Source of the DNA: Heterohyrax brucei
Lineage: Eukaryota > Chordata > Mammalia > Hyracoidea > Procaviidae
Length of the DNA stretch: 64,000 bases
Reading direction: 5' to 3'
Assembly: GCA_028571685.1 (NCBI GenBank)
Contig: CM053142.1
Coordinates: 123,682,796 to 123,746,795, forward strand
Shown here: in pieces, positions 1 through 10,219 of the stretch
Position numbering within the stretch: the first letter of the stretch is position 1
Layout of the letters: every line of letters starts with the position of its first letter
Program-made: the position numbers and the translations under genes
Notes under the pieces: generated by a model
Told to the model about the DNA's origin: nothing
The model's database searches: none
Seen by the model: only the letters and a program-made list of their open reading frames with translations

Positions 1-1024
1 TGAGACCTCTACGATAAGATCTCAAAAACAGACTTGTGTATAGAAGAAAAGACTCTTTGACAGCTGCAAGGGAGGGGAGGGAGGGAGGGTGAGGGGGGAG
101 GGTTTAGTTTAGGTAGTTGCTAGAAATCTGGTTGTGAGAAAGCGGTGACAGCACACATTGGAAACAAGAACAACATTAAGTGGACTTCAGCATAACTTGA
201 GTACTCCTTCCATCTTAATACTGCAAGGATAGAGTAGCTGGGGTGGGGGGTGGGGGACCATGCTCTTAGGTGAATTCCAGGCCAATTGGCACAACTAGCG
301 TTTTGCTAAGAGAGCTCTCTGCACCCCACTTTGGTGAGTGGCGTCTGGGCTCTTAAAAGCTGCCAAGCTGCCATCCGAGGACACACCAAATGGTCCCAAC
401 TCAGCAGGAACGGATGCTCACTGAGGGCCAAAATGACATGTGGTAAAGACAACCGAGAAGACAGAGAGACCCACAAGAGTGGGTGCCTACATTGACTTGG
501 GACCGGAAGAACCGGATGGTGCCCGGCCACCACCAGTGATAGCGATGATGGAGCTCACAGAGAGGAGTCTCACTGGCAACACAAGAATAAAAAGGGGTAC
601 GTCATGAGATCTCCACTAAAAGACCTCAAAATTGATGGTCCAGTGGTTTGGGGGTTCCTCTGAGAGCATGGCCCCCGGCCCTGATGCTGCCCTTTCCCAT
701 AAATTGTAACGAAGGTCCACTCTTTGGACAGGAATGGATTGGACTTGGCAATGCAGAGTAACCATATATTGGAAGCACTTTATGGTTCTATACATCTATA
801 GGATATCATCTTGCTGACCTCTGGCTGGAGGAAGGGGAGTAGATGGAGAGGAGGGGAAAGGAAGCTATTGGGAGGATGAGACATGTATGGAGCAGAGAGG
901 AATAGTGTGCTGTCACTGGACAGGGAGAGTAGTGGAAGCTGCATATAGGTGGACATGTATATTTATATGTGAATGTACATTTTCACTCATTCATGTTGAA
1001 TAAAAATTTAAAAAAAAAACAAAA
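1..1024 (+). mobile_element. L1 LINE 3'UTR (elephant-type), 3' end with poly(A)
   Basis: This is the 3' untranslated end of an L1 retrotransposon whose coding part lies off the left edge. It shares a colinear series of blocks with the 3'UTR of the L1 at 4698-6775: the 'agaagaaaa' start, a G-rich purine tract, 'gtctgggctcttaaaagct', 'agaaccggatggtgcccgg', and the block around 720-1000. It ends in AATAAA-like sequence and an A-rich tail at about 1008-1024. The block at 720-1005 is found again, reversed, at 21480-21745, so it is a repeat family and not unique DNA. The open frame at 306-533 on the minus strand has no known similarity and is treated as chance. Confidence 0.85.
69..102 (+). repeat. 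G-rich tract in L1 3'UTR (possible G-quadruplex)
   Basis: At least five runs of three or more G are separated by one to three bases, mostly A. A purine-rich, quadruplex-capable tract is a known feature of mammalian L1 3'UTRs. The equivalent position in the L1 near 5850-5870 is less G-rich. Confidence 0.6.
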
Positions 1025-1029
1025 ACCAT

Positions 1030-1230
1030 TATCTCACTGAACCACCACAACGGTCAATGAGGAGGAAACTACAATTATCCCCAGTTTAAAGATGAAGAAA
1101 GTGAACCAGAAATGTTAACTAGCTTGCCAAAGACCAACAAGCTTATAAAGTACAAAACTAAAAATCAGAGTGCTGATGGTTTGCTTCTGGAAACTATGAT
1201 CTTAACCACTAGCCTATACTACCTGTTCTC
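1030..1230 (+). mobile_element. L2-type ancient LINE 3' end
   Basis: The stretch follows the typical L2 3' order: 'gaggaaactacaattatcc', 'ccagtttaaagatgaagaaa', 'gaaccagaaatgttaact', 'agcttgccaaagacc', then a decayed 'gtaagtggcagagc'-like part. It is old and decayed. The L1 to its left appears to have inserted into or beside it. Confidence 0.6.
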
Positions 1231-1761
1231 TGGAGCTCAAACACATGTAAGAGGCTACAATTTTAGATGACGTCTAGGAATGCAGTTAAGTGTGTTAGCA
1301 TCCCCACACTTGATGACTGGTAGCCTAGAAGTGACACAGGCTCTGAAAAGGAAGTATCTTGGTCCAAGCTTAGTTTGACCTATACCGTCACCCAACAAGC
1401 AGAAGCTTCACTAAAGAAGCTTTTGTCATACAACAGTTAAGTACTCAGCTGCTAAACAAATGTTGGCAGTTATAACCCACACAACAGCTCTGTGGAAGAG
1501 ACTTAGCAGTCTGCTTCACATAAAGATTTCAGCTAAGAAAACTCGATGAGGCTATATTCTACTGTCATATGGAGTCGCTGTGAGCAGAAAATTGACGAAA
1601 CGTACTCAGTCACATACTTGAGTAAACCCTTAAGCAAGTCAACTTACCTCCCAAAGAACTGGTTTGTTCAAGTCTAAAATGGCCCCTTATAAAACGCTCA
1701 TGAATAAGACAGAGTATGTGAAAATGCTTTGAAATTGTATATCAACTCACTCTCCACAAAA

Positions 1762-1917
1762 TTTCTGTAAAGTAAATTCCGACACACAGCAACCCTATAA
1801 GACAGTCTAGAACTGCCCTATAGCGTTTCCCAAGAGTGGCTGGTTGATTTCAGCTGCTGATCATTTGTTTTATCAGCTGTAACCTTTAACTACTGTACCA
1901 CCCACCAGGGCTCCCCT
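1762..1917 (-). mobile_element. AfroSINE, minus strand, first of a stacked pair
   Basis: Read on the minus strand it shows a decayed tRNA-like head at the right end ('ggagccctggtgggtgg') and the 'ggttgctgtgtgtcggaatt' tail region at the left. It is flanked by gaaattgtata at 1731-1741 and 1918-1928, a clear target-site duplication. Confidence 0.85.
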
Positions 1918-1939
1918 GAAATTGTATATATATATTAAG

Positions 1940-2099
1940 AAAAAAAAAATCACTGTTGAGTCAATTCTGACTTATAGCAACCCTATTAGACAGGGTAGAA
2001 CTGCTCCATAGAGTTTCCAACGAGCACCTGGCAGATTCTTACTGCAGACCCTTTAGTTAGCAGAGGTATCACTTAACCACTACGCCACTAGAGTTTCCT
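1940..2099 (-). mobile_element. AfroSINE, minus strand, second of a stacked pair
   Basis: The left end has an A-run followed by 'cactgttgagtcaattctga', which is the reverse of the SINE 3' end. The right end has 'ccactacgccactagagttt', the reverse of the tRNA-like head. A third copy of gaaattgtata follows at 2100-2110, so this SINE entered at the duplicated target site of its neighbour. Confidence 0.88.
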
Positions 2100-2110
2100 G
2101 AAATTGTATA

Positions 2111-3880
2111 ATATTACTTAAACGTCAATTATTTTTATTTTTACTATCAGCATAATGAATATGAAAAGCCAAGACAAGTGCCATCGAGTCAAGTACACAA
2201 CATATACATAAGCTACAACTACATGACTGTCAGGGAAAATAACCTACATTTTATAGGAGATCTAATTTTATATTTTTTAAACCAATACATATACAATACA
2301 CCTGTAATTATGTTGACATGAGATGCATTTTAAAAAAATGCAATCTAACACTTCAGCTACGGAGGAGAGTAAATTTAGCATCAAGTTTGAGTTTGTTCCT
2401 GCTTGTTTAACTCTCCATTAGATTTCAGTTCTTATTTGTATTCTGATTTGTCTCATTGATTCTGAAATTTCGTTTGTCTCCATATACACCTATTTAATAG
2501 TTTTACCCAGCTTGACTAGCTCCCCAGAGAGTCTGCATTACACCTTCTAAGCAGAAATAAAGCATCACCTACATGCACCAATAGGCATCTGAAATGCAAG
2601 CTAGTTAGTGAATGTAGGTTGCCGTAAATCACTCTGAATGGAAAAAATGTGCTGAAACAAAAAGGTTTTGAGACAGCTAATTTCTCACTTTAATTCATTA
2701 GAGTGAGAAAATAGGACATATTTTTAGCCTTTCATGCTGAAGCAATCTAATTAAAAGAAACGGTCATTTAAATAGATGAATGAAATCTCAAAAGTTTCCA
2801 TAATTTATGAAGTCAGGACGATCAGGGAGGAAATAACTGAGTGCCAATGACATTTTTACAAAGCCTGTTTTCTAAAACTGTTCCATATGTACATAAAAAA
2901 GAAAACTAGCAGGGAGAGAAAAAGGTCACCTCTAAGGATAGTAACCCTACAATTTCCACTTAACAGCACTGTCTCAATATTAAAGAAACAAACCTGCACC
3001 AGAGGCTGTCCCCAGTCTATTTCTGAAGTCATGAAGGCAAAAAAGAAGAGTCCCTCTTGTGAGTTTCTAGACTCCTTATCTCTCAGCACAATCAAAAACA
3101 TCTGCTGCATCCATATTTTAAATGAGAGTTGATACTGAGAAAGAATGAAAGAAGTAATGGCCCCTTGACAAACTGTCCAGCAACTTGGGCTTGAAAAAGA
3201 GTAAATAGACTAATCAAATTCCTCTCTCGGGAATCTGAGTTAAAAATCACAGAAGTGCCAGGTGACATAATGAGTTAGATGACCCACTGAGAGCTTTGTG
3301 TTGGTGAGGGACAGGACTTCAGAGGAAGTAGCTGGGAGACAGAACTAAGTGCAGCTGCAGAGAACAGCAAGTCCCATGAGTTGCCTTAGTGTTTGCTGTT
3401 TCAGAGGTCTTGCTGAAGTTTCTTCTGAATTTCTAAAAATATCCTAATGGAAGAGGCTCCAATTACCCCATTTTCCCAGAGGTAACTCAAGGATATCTCC
3501 TTCCATGACCTAAAAATATGCTGACTAAACTATTTTTTAATTAAATTCACAAAACCTAATTATCAGGCAGAATTGTTTTCTAGTCTTCCTTTTAAGAGAA
3601 AGAGCCAAATTCCCATCTTCATAGAGAAAATCTAGGAAACTCAGTTCAACTGTCCTTTCTACACATACCTGGTGGTGAAAAACTGAGGTTTACAATGATG
3701 ACCTCAAGGGTATTGCCAATTACAACAGAGAGAAAATTGTCCAACACATTTTTTCACTTGTTCTAAGGCAACGGTGAAAACGCAGATTTTCTGCTCAGTC
3801 CTGAATTACTCAAAAAATGTGAAGAATCAGAACAGCCCCAATCTCTAACCGCAGTAAGAGTCACACTGTTCTTTTATGAT
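2111..3880. other. Unique-looking AT-rich DNA, no gene seen
   Basis: I recognise no repeat family or exon here. The overlapping frames at 2856-3110 (minus) and 2887-3132 (plus) read the same DNA on both strands and neither shows a recognisable domain. A 9-bp stem with a 12-base spacer lies at 2681-2710. Confidence 0.4.
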
Positions 3881-3984
3881 TAATAATTATTCCTCCAAGT
3901 GTTCCTGAGAAGGATTGTGGTGAAGCCCAAGTACTTCTTGAGGAACATGACACACTGAGCAGAGCAGAAATGAACAAAGACAAT

Positions 3985-4125
3985 GGGAGACTTAGGCTTA
4001 AGTGTACCGCTCTGTGTCTCTAAACAGTGTGACATTGAATAAGCCAGTACCTAGCTCTTCAGGTCTCTTTTCGTATCCGCAAAATGAAGAAATCAGACTA
4101 GATTAACTCTAAGTTTCCTTCCAAT
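3985..4125 (+). mobile_element. MIR-like ancient SINE (decayed)
   Basis: The order 'gtgtgacattgaataagcc', 'ctcttcaggtctcttttcg', 'tatccgcaaaatgaagaaat', then a 'cagactagattaactc'-type ending matches the MIR core and 3' part. It is strongly diverged. Confidence 0.5.
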
Positions 4126-4667
4126 TCAAAACTGCCATGAGTTTACAAAATGATTAGATTTCATTATAGTAAGTACAACGCATTCGACCTATCAGAATAT
4201 AAAAGTCAATGTAAAATAAATATTTTAATCTCTTTGAACTAGAACAAATTAACTTCATTAAGCCTCTAAACTTAATGAGAAACTGAGAAAGCAGTTTATG
4301 AAATATATACTTAGGATATATTTCTTACCTTTAAGAAAAAGTAACTCTTAACTGCGGTATAGTATTCACTATAAAGTCAATCCACATCTCCATACTGCTT
4401 TCTGTGCTAAATAATTTCATAACTGTTGATTCTATGAGAAAGACCCAGACTAAAATGTAATGAAGTACAATAGTTAGATGACGTTTCTAAAGTCGCTGGC
4501 CCAGGTGCAAGTTCAGCTTTAAAAGACAATTTTTTGCTGTTCACCGAGCTTCCTCTATTTATACCCCTGGGAATACACCTACCCTACAGTTCCTAAACTT
4601 CTTTGCATTTAGGTGTGAGCATGAGACACACAGAATGTGTACCCATTACCAGTGTGTAGTTACTATA

Positions 4668-4694
4668 AATATACTTACTAATAGTAAGTATATT
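4668..4694. repeat. Perfect inverted repeat at the 5' junction of an L1
   Basis: A 12-base arm aatatacttact is followed by a 3-base spacer and the exact reverse complement agtaagtatatt. It overlaps the left target-site duplication of the L1 that starts at 4698. Confidence 0.8.
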
Positions 4695-5320
4695 CCTGCT
4701 ACGACAGTCAAAACAGCCTGCTACTAGTACAACAACAGATACATAGACCAATGAAACAAAATTGCGAATAAAGACATAAAATCATCCACTGAGGAGCAGT
4801 TGATATTTGATAAAGGCCCCAAATCCATTATATAGGAGAAAAGACAGTCTCTATGACAAATAGTGTTGACTGGATATTCACCTGCAGAAAAAACTGGATA
4901 TTCATAATTGGATAGTCATCAGTGGAAAAAATAAACAAATGCCCATACGTCATACCACACACAAAAAATGACTAAAATTTTATCAAAGGCCTAAATATAA
5001 CATCTAAAATGATAATGATCACAGGGAAAAAAAATAGGAACAGTGCTAGGAGACCTACTACATGACATAAACAGAATTTAAAACATTATTAACAATATAT
5101 AAACAGCAAAAGAGAAAATAGACAACTGGGAACACCTAAAAATTGAACACTTAAGCTCATCCAAAGACTTCGCCAGAAGAGTAAAAAGACAACCTACAGA
5201 CTAGGAAAAAGTTTTTGTCTATGAAAAATCTGATCAGTATCTAATCTCTAAATTCTATAAGATATTTCAAAACCTCAACAGCAAAAACACAATAACCCAA
5301 TTAAAAAATGGACAAAGGAT

Positions 5321-5527
5321 ATGAACAGGCATTTAACCAAAGAAGACATTCAGGGGGCTAACAGATACATGAAGAAATACTCGATATCGTTAGCCACTAG
5401 AAAAATGCAAATCAAAACCACAGTGAGATACCGTCTTACCCCAACAAGGCTAGCATTCATCCAAAAAACACAAAATAATAAATCTTGGAGAGGCTGTGGA
5501 GAGACTGCAACACCTTCCCACTGTTGA
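5321..5527 (+). pseudogene. L1 ORF2p C-terminal fragment
   Basis: A 68-codon open piece carries the conserved L1 ORF2 C-terminal signature: HLTKEDIQ, then MQIKTTVRYRLTPTRLA, then SWRGCGETATPSHC. In a normal L1 this region lies downstream of the reverse transcriptase and near the cysteine-rich end of the roughly 1,275-residue protein. The frame is lost to a stop where the family normally reads on into a 'WWECKMVQ'-type segment, and the remaining L1 matches lie in other frames downstream. Confidence 0.9.
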
Positions 5528-6664
5528 CGGGAATGTAAAATGCTACAACCACTTTGGAAATCAATCTGGTGCTTCCTTAAAAAGCTAGAAATAGAAATAT
5601 CATACCATAGAGAAATCTCAATTCTTGGACTGTATCCTAGAGAAATAAGGGCTGTCACATGTATATCAGTGTTCATGGTGGCACTGTTCACAATAGCAAA
5701 AACATGAAGTCAACTTAGGTGGCCATTAATTTGAAGGCATTACACTGAGCAACATTAGTCACAGAAGTAAAAATACTGTATGAAACCATAATTATAAGAA
5801 ATCAAGAAAATGCTCCAACACAGAAGAAAACATTCCTTGACGATTATAAGGGTGGGAAGGCAGGAAGCGTAAAGCGAAGAACAGCACACAGCACAGGACA
5901 TGTCAGAACAACTGGACTAAACCAAAAGCAAAGAAGTGTCCTAAATACAACCAAACACTTGAAGGAACAGAGTAACAGGGGCAGGGATCTGGAGACCATG
6001 GTTGCAGGGGTATTCTAGGTTAACTGGCATGACAAAGTTTATTAAGAAAATGTTGTGCACCCCACTGAGGTCAATGGTGTCTTGGAGCTTAAAAGCTAGC
6101 AAGCAGCCATGCAAGAGACATCAGTTCGTCCTAACCTACCTGGAGCAAAGGAGAATGAAGAACACCAAAGGGATAAGGAAAATATAAGCCTGAGAGACAG
6201 AAAGGGCCACATAAACCAGAGACTACATTAGCACGAGACCAGAAAAACCTAGATAATATGCATCCATCGTGAATGACCGCCCTGAGAGGGAAACAAGAAG
6301 GAGTCCCTGATATGGCAAGAGAAAAAACAAACGCAGAAAAAAAGGGCTAGACTCAATGGTCCCACAGACTGGAGGGTACCCAGAAGACAAGGTCTCTGGA
6401 CTCCCCATTAGCTCAGAACTGAAAATGTTCATGAAGCCAACTCCTTAGACAAAGATTGGCCTGCAATGTAACACACAAAGTGATACTGGCAGAGAGAGTG
6501 CTTCTTGGTTTAAGTAGATACAGGAGACTAACGAGGCAACTCCTATCCAGAGGTGAGAATGATAAGGCAGTGAGGGATAGGAGCGGTTTAAATGGGCACA
6601 GAAAATACAGGGTGCAGAAGAGTGTGCTGTCACAGTATGGAAAGAACAACTAGGGTTACATAAC

Positions 6665-6665
6665 A

Positions 6666-6696
<31 letters not shown>

Positions 6697-6717
6697 CATG
6701 CGTGCATGCGCATGTGT
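6665..6717 (+). repeat. (TG)n microsatellite in L1 3'UTR
   Basis: About fourteen TG units are followed by an impure alternating tract to 6717. It lies inside the L1 3'UTR where related copies read 'gtgtgcgagtttttgtatg', so it probably grew within the element. Confidence 0.9.
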
Positions 6718-6775
6718 ATCAGAGACTAACTTGAACTGTAAACTTTCACTTAAAGCACAATAATTTTTTTTTTTT

Positions 6776-7139
6776 AGTAATAATATTCCTACTAGTGCTT
6801 CTAGGAAGGAGTTTGGTATAACTCAAATACTTCTTAAGTAAAATGACATGGTGGGTAAAAAGAACAGAACAGAAAGACGTAATTTGTGAAAAGTGAATTC
6901 ACCTCTCATGAAGCAGCAAGTTCAGTTTTCCCTTTTCTTTGAAACTTCAGATCCTCATCTATAAAATTGGAATTCTAATCTAATAAAATCATCATAATGA
7001 AGATAAACTGGCTTGCCATTTGTAAAGATGCTTATACTTGGTAAAAAGTATAATCAATAATTCTTATGGAGGTTAAGAAAACATTAGAATATGGAAATTA
7101 TCAAATAATATCATTAATATCACACACAGGTTTAATGTT
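6776..7139 (+). other. Short unique stretch with a decayed MIR-like segment
   Basis: The segment around 6890-7000 ('cagatcctcatctataaaat') resembles the core of a MIR. The first 90 bases resemble 3881-3970 at roughly two-thirds identity by eye. No gene is visible. Confidence 0.35.
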
Positions 7140-7635
7140 GCTGAAGATCACACAAAAGTAGCTGTAGCAGCATAGGAAAAAGAGGAACTGCCAGAAATGC
7201 AAATTGGACTCAGAAGAGGGTGCAGGAGCAGAGATATCATTGCTGATGTCGATGGATCCTAGCTGAAAGCAGAGAATATCAGAAAGATGACTACCTGTGT
7301 TTAATGACTGTGCAAAGGCATTTGACCATATGGATCATGACAAATTATAGATAACACTGGATTCCAGAACACTTAACTGTGTTCGTGAGTAACTTGTACA
7401 CAGAGCAAAAAGCAGTCATTCAAACAGACAAGGGATACTCGGTGGTTTAAAGTCAGGAAAGACATGTATCTTTTCACCATACTTACTCAATTTGTGTGCC
7501 AAGCAAATAGTCCAAGAAGCTGGTCTATATGAAGAAGAAAGGGGCACCAAGACTGGATGAAGACACACTGACAACCTCCGTTATAAAGATACCAACCCTG
7601 CTGCTGCAAGTGAAGCTGACTTCAAGTACTTCCAG

Positions 7636-7821
7636 ATGAAGATCAAAGACTACAGCCTTCAGTCTAGATTACATTTCAATATAAAGAAAACAAAAATCCT
7701 CAAAACTGGACCAATAAACAACATCATGCTAAATGGAGAAATGATTGAAGTTGTTAAGGATTTCACTTTACTTGAATCCAAAATCAGCACCCATGGGAGC
7801 AGCAGTCACAAAGACAAATGA
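7636..7821 (+). pseudogene. RTE ORF fragment downstream of the RT core
   Basis: A 61-codon open piece reads YSLQSRLHFNIKKTKILKTG followed by LNGEMIEVVKDFTLLESKI. This matches the thumb-side region of BovB-type RTE proteins, in which 'LxxNxxKTKxM' and 'V..F.YLGS.I' are conserved. The remainder of the ORF is broken. Confidence 0.85.
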
Positions 7822-7937
7822 CATACTGCATTGGACAAATCTGCTGCTAAAGATCTCTTTAAATTGTTGAAAAGCAAAGACATCATCTTGAAGACTAAGG
7901 TGTGCTGACTCACACCATGCTATTTTCAATTGCCTCT

Positions 7938-8089
7938 GGAAAACCTAGTGGCTTAGTCATCAAGTGCTACGTCTGCTAACGAAAGACTCTACAGTTTGAA
8001 TTCACCAGGCACTCCTTGGCAACCTTTTGGGGCAGTTATACTCTGTCCCACAAGACGGGTGAGTCAGAAGGGACTCTGTAGCAACTGAG

Positions 8090-8091
<2 letters not shown>
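7938..8091 (+). mobile_element. AfroSINE inside an RTE element
   Basis: The head reads 'aaaacctagtggcttagtca', the B-box-like part 'cagtttgaattcacc', and the tail 'gactctgtagcaactga'. It splits the RTE copy and is followed directly by a long GT microsatellite. Confidence 0.88.
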
Positions 8092-8137
<46 letters not shown>

Positions 8138-8150
8138 ATGCGTGTGTGTT
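8091..8150 (+). repeat. (GT)n microsatellite at a SINE 3' end
   Basis: About 25 alternating GT units with one 'catgc' interruption follow the SINE tail. The frames on the opposite strand through this tract are threonine/histidine repeats with no biological meaning. Confidence 0.95.
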
Positions 8151-8556
8151 TTCCATATGCATTCCAAAGCTAGACAGTGAATAAAGAAGAAATGATGCCT
8201 TTGAATTATGAAGTTGGCTAAGAATATTGAATATGCCATGGACTGTCCAAAGAATGAACAAATCTATAAGTACAGCCAATATACTCCTTAGACGCAAGGA
8301 CAATGAAATTATATCTCCCATACTTAGGAGATGTTATTAGAAGAGATTAGTTCCTGGAGGACATCGTGCCTGGTAAAGTAGAGGGACAGTATAAAAGAGG
8401 AAAATCCTCAACCAGAAGGATTGACCAAGTGGCTACAATAACAGGCTCAAGCATAACAATGACTGTGAGGAAGGTGCGAGAGTGGATAGAATTTCATTCT
8501 GTTGCACATAAGGTTGCTATGACGTGGAAATGACATGACAGCACAGAACAAAAATA

Positions 8557-9029
8557 AGAAGACATTACTCAGAATCTGGAATCTAATTATATTATCCATA
8601 TTTTGGCTTTATTTAAGAGACAATCTTAGATTTTTTGGAAACCTGAAAACCTGAAGAACATTTATCTCTCTCTCTCTCTTTTTTTTCTTTTTCCTTTTAT
8701 GCTTTGAAGACATAATCCTAGTTCAAGTTCACAGAGCTAAAGAGTGGAAGAGTCATGATTAGACCTCATTTACCTTGAATAATATCATTTCCATTACTTT
8801 ATCCCTCCAGCCTCACCCCCCATCTCTTTGGTCACCAAATTTCTCTATCATTGCCTCTTGCACACCTCCTAAATCTTCTTCCCTATTCTACAGCTTCACT
8901 TGAAAAGATTTAGTTTGGGTACACTTAGCATCCTGTCCTTGCAAAACCATGAGGTTCTCCTGGCAAGTTTCACCTACTACTAGTCTCTCCATACACGCAC
9001 CACACACCCACATACACAGATTGCCATGG
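8557..9029. other. Unique-looking DNA with a pyrimidine tract
   Basis: A CT-rich run lies at about 8657-8697. The part at 8700-8790 ('agttcaagttcacagagc', 'gagtggaagagtcatgat') may be an L2 or MIR remnant. No exon is evident. Confidence 0.35.
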
Positions 9030-9224
9030 TAAAACCAGTTTGCACCAATTCAGTTCGGACACATGGCCACCTCACTTGTGTTAGAGTAAAACTGTGCTCC
9101 ATGGGGTTTTCAATGGCTACTTTTCAGAAGCAGATCATAAGACCTTTCTTCCCAGGAGCCTCTTAGTAGACTCAAACCACCAACCGTTTAGTTAGCAGTG
9201 AGTATGTTAACTTCCAGGGTAACC
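9030..9224 (-). mobile_element. AfroSINE, long subfamily, minus strand
   Basis: It contains the extra internal block of the longer subfamily ('cagaagcagatcataagacc') between the tail half and the tRNA-like head. The head reads, in reverse, 'ttagttagcagtgagtatg'. Confidence 0.8.
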
Positions 9225-9431
9225 CCAAAACCAAAGTCATTTCCACTGAGTCAATTCTGACCCACAAGAACTCTATAGAACAGAACAGATTGCCAAATAG
9301 GGTTCCCAAGCCTGTGATCTTAATGGAAGCAGACAGCCACATTGCTTACCCACAGAGGAGCCAGTGGCTTCAAATTATCCATCTTTCAGTTACCAACCAA
9401 GTGCTTAACCACTCAGCCACCAGAGTTCTTC
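9225..9431 (-). mobile_element. AfroSINE, long subfamily, minus strand, directly adjacent
   Basis: The left end 'accaaagtcatttccactga' is the reversed 3' tail. The internal block 'ctgtgatcttaatggaagca' marks the long subfamily. The head ends at 'cagccaccagagttctt'. It abuts the SINE at 9030-9224 in the same orientation. Confidence 0.85.
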
Positions 9432-9837
9432 AACTGCCATGGATCATCTTGACATGGTATAAAACCACTCTGGGCTCTTCAGTTTTCATAGGATGAATTC
9501 AAACCCAGGGGCATAACGCAAGTCTCCTTTCATCAGCACACCTCTCTCACTTCTTGGGCCTCACTTGACTGAGAACACTCTTGTACCCTACCCTGAAGTC
9601 ATATGAGTTATTTTTAGAATCTGACACACAGCACATTCTTTCACATCTCTGTATCATTGCTCAGGCTACTTCTTTGACTTTCTTGACTTTGGTCCCCGTC
9701 TACCAGCTAAATCATCAGTCAAGATTCAAAGCATCACGTCACCTCAGGTACACGGACAACACTCTTCACTGAGTAACATTTTCTTACTTGTTTCTGTAAC
9801 ACTTCTAGCCATTTTCAATATTTATTTTTTATATCTC

Positions 9838-9881
9838 TTCGGATCCGACTCGATGGCACTTGGCTTGGCTTGGCTTTATCC
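9838..9881 (+). mobile_element. SINE/RTE 3'-end fragment with (GGCTT) tail
   Basis: Only the last part is present, 'ggatccgactcgatggcac', followed by ttggcttggcttggcttt. The reverse form of the same tail occurs at 43657-43698. Confidence 0.65.
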
Positions 9882-10219
9882 CTACTAAATTTTCAGGGTC
9901 TAATTTGTGATTATCCATCTTTGTATCTTCAGCACGTGGCACATTTTGAAATCCATAATAGAAAATAAATATGTTTGATGAATAAGTGGACATAACTGAT
10001 TTATTCCAAAGTTCTTAAGGGGTGGGGGGGAAGGAGTAAATTTAGTGTTTTTGTTCTGGTTTAGGCTTAGATGGGCTTACTGGAAATTGTAAAAACAAAA
10101 CATTTGACCTTGCTTTTTTGTGGAGAGACAAGAAAGATTTAAAGAATAGGGGTTTGCCCAATGAGTCCCTGATAGGAGGTCAGATGCTCTAGCTTCTATC
10201 CCTAGTACTGTCACAAAAT

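Larger units (their letters stand above)
4698..6775 (+). mobile_element. 5'-truncated L1 (ORF2 C-terminus plus 3'UTR)
   Basis: The insert begins in ORF2 at 'gacagtcaaaacagcctgc' and runs through the conserved C-terminal ORF2 segment ('caaatcaaaaccacagtgag', 'gggaatgtaaaatgctacaa') into the elephant-type 3'UTR ('cttggagcttaaaagct', 'cctggagcaaaggagaatga') and the 'cttaaagcacaataa' end. It is flanked by imperfect 15-bp duplications, agtaagtatattcct at 4683-4697 and agtaataatattcct at 6776-6790. The insert ends in twelve T residues at 6764-6775, not A. ORF2 is broken by stops and frameshifts, so it cannot move on its own. Confidence 0.92.
7140..8556 (+). mobile_element. RTE (BovB-like) LINE, RT to 3' end, with nested SINE
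   Basis: The element covers the second half of the reverse transcriptase to the 3' end. Visible landmarks are the decayed RT block 'actgtgcaaaggcatttgac' (family motif DYxKAFDxVDH), a short frame with LHFNIKKTKIL, the 'tggattccagaacacttaac' block and the end at 'gttgcacataaggttgctat' followed by 'cagcacagaacaaaaa'. Stops and frameshifts show it is dead. A SINE at 7938-8091 and a GT repeat interrupt it. Confidence 0.9.

Noticed and set aside
5350-5691. 113-codon minus-strand frame
   Set aside because: It is the antisense of the conserved L1 ORF2 C-terminus, which explains the lack of stops.
8036-8321. Histidine/threonine-repeat frames
   Set aside because: They are translations of the GT microsatellite at 8091-8150.
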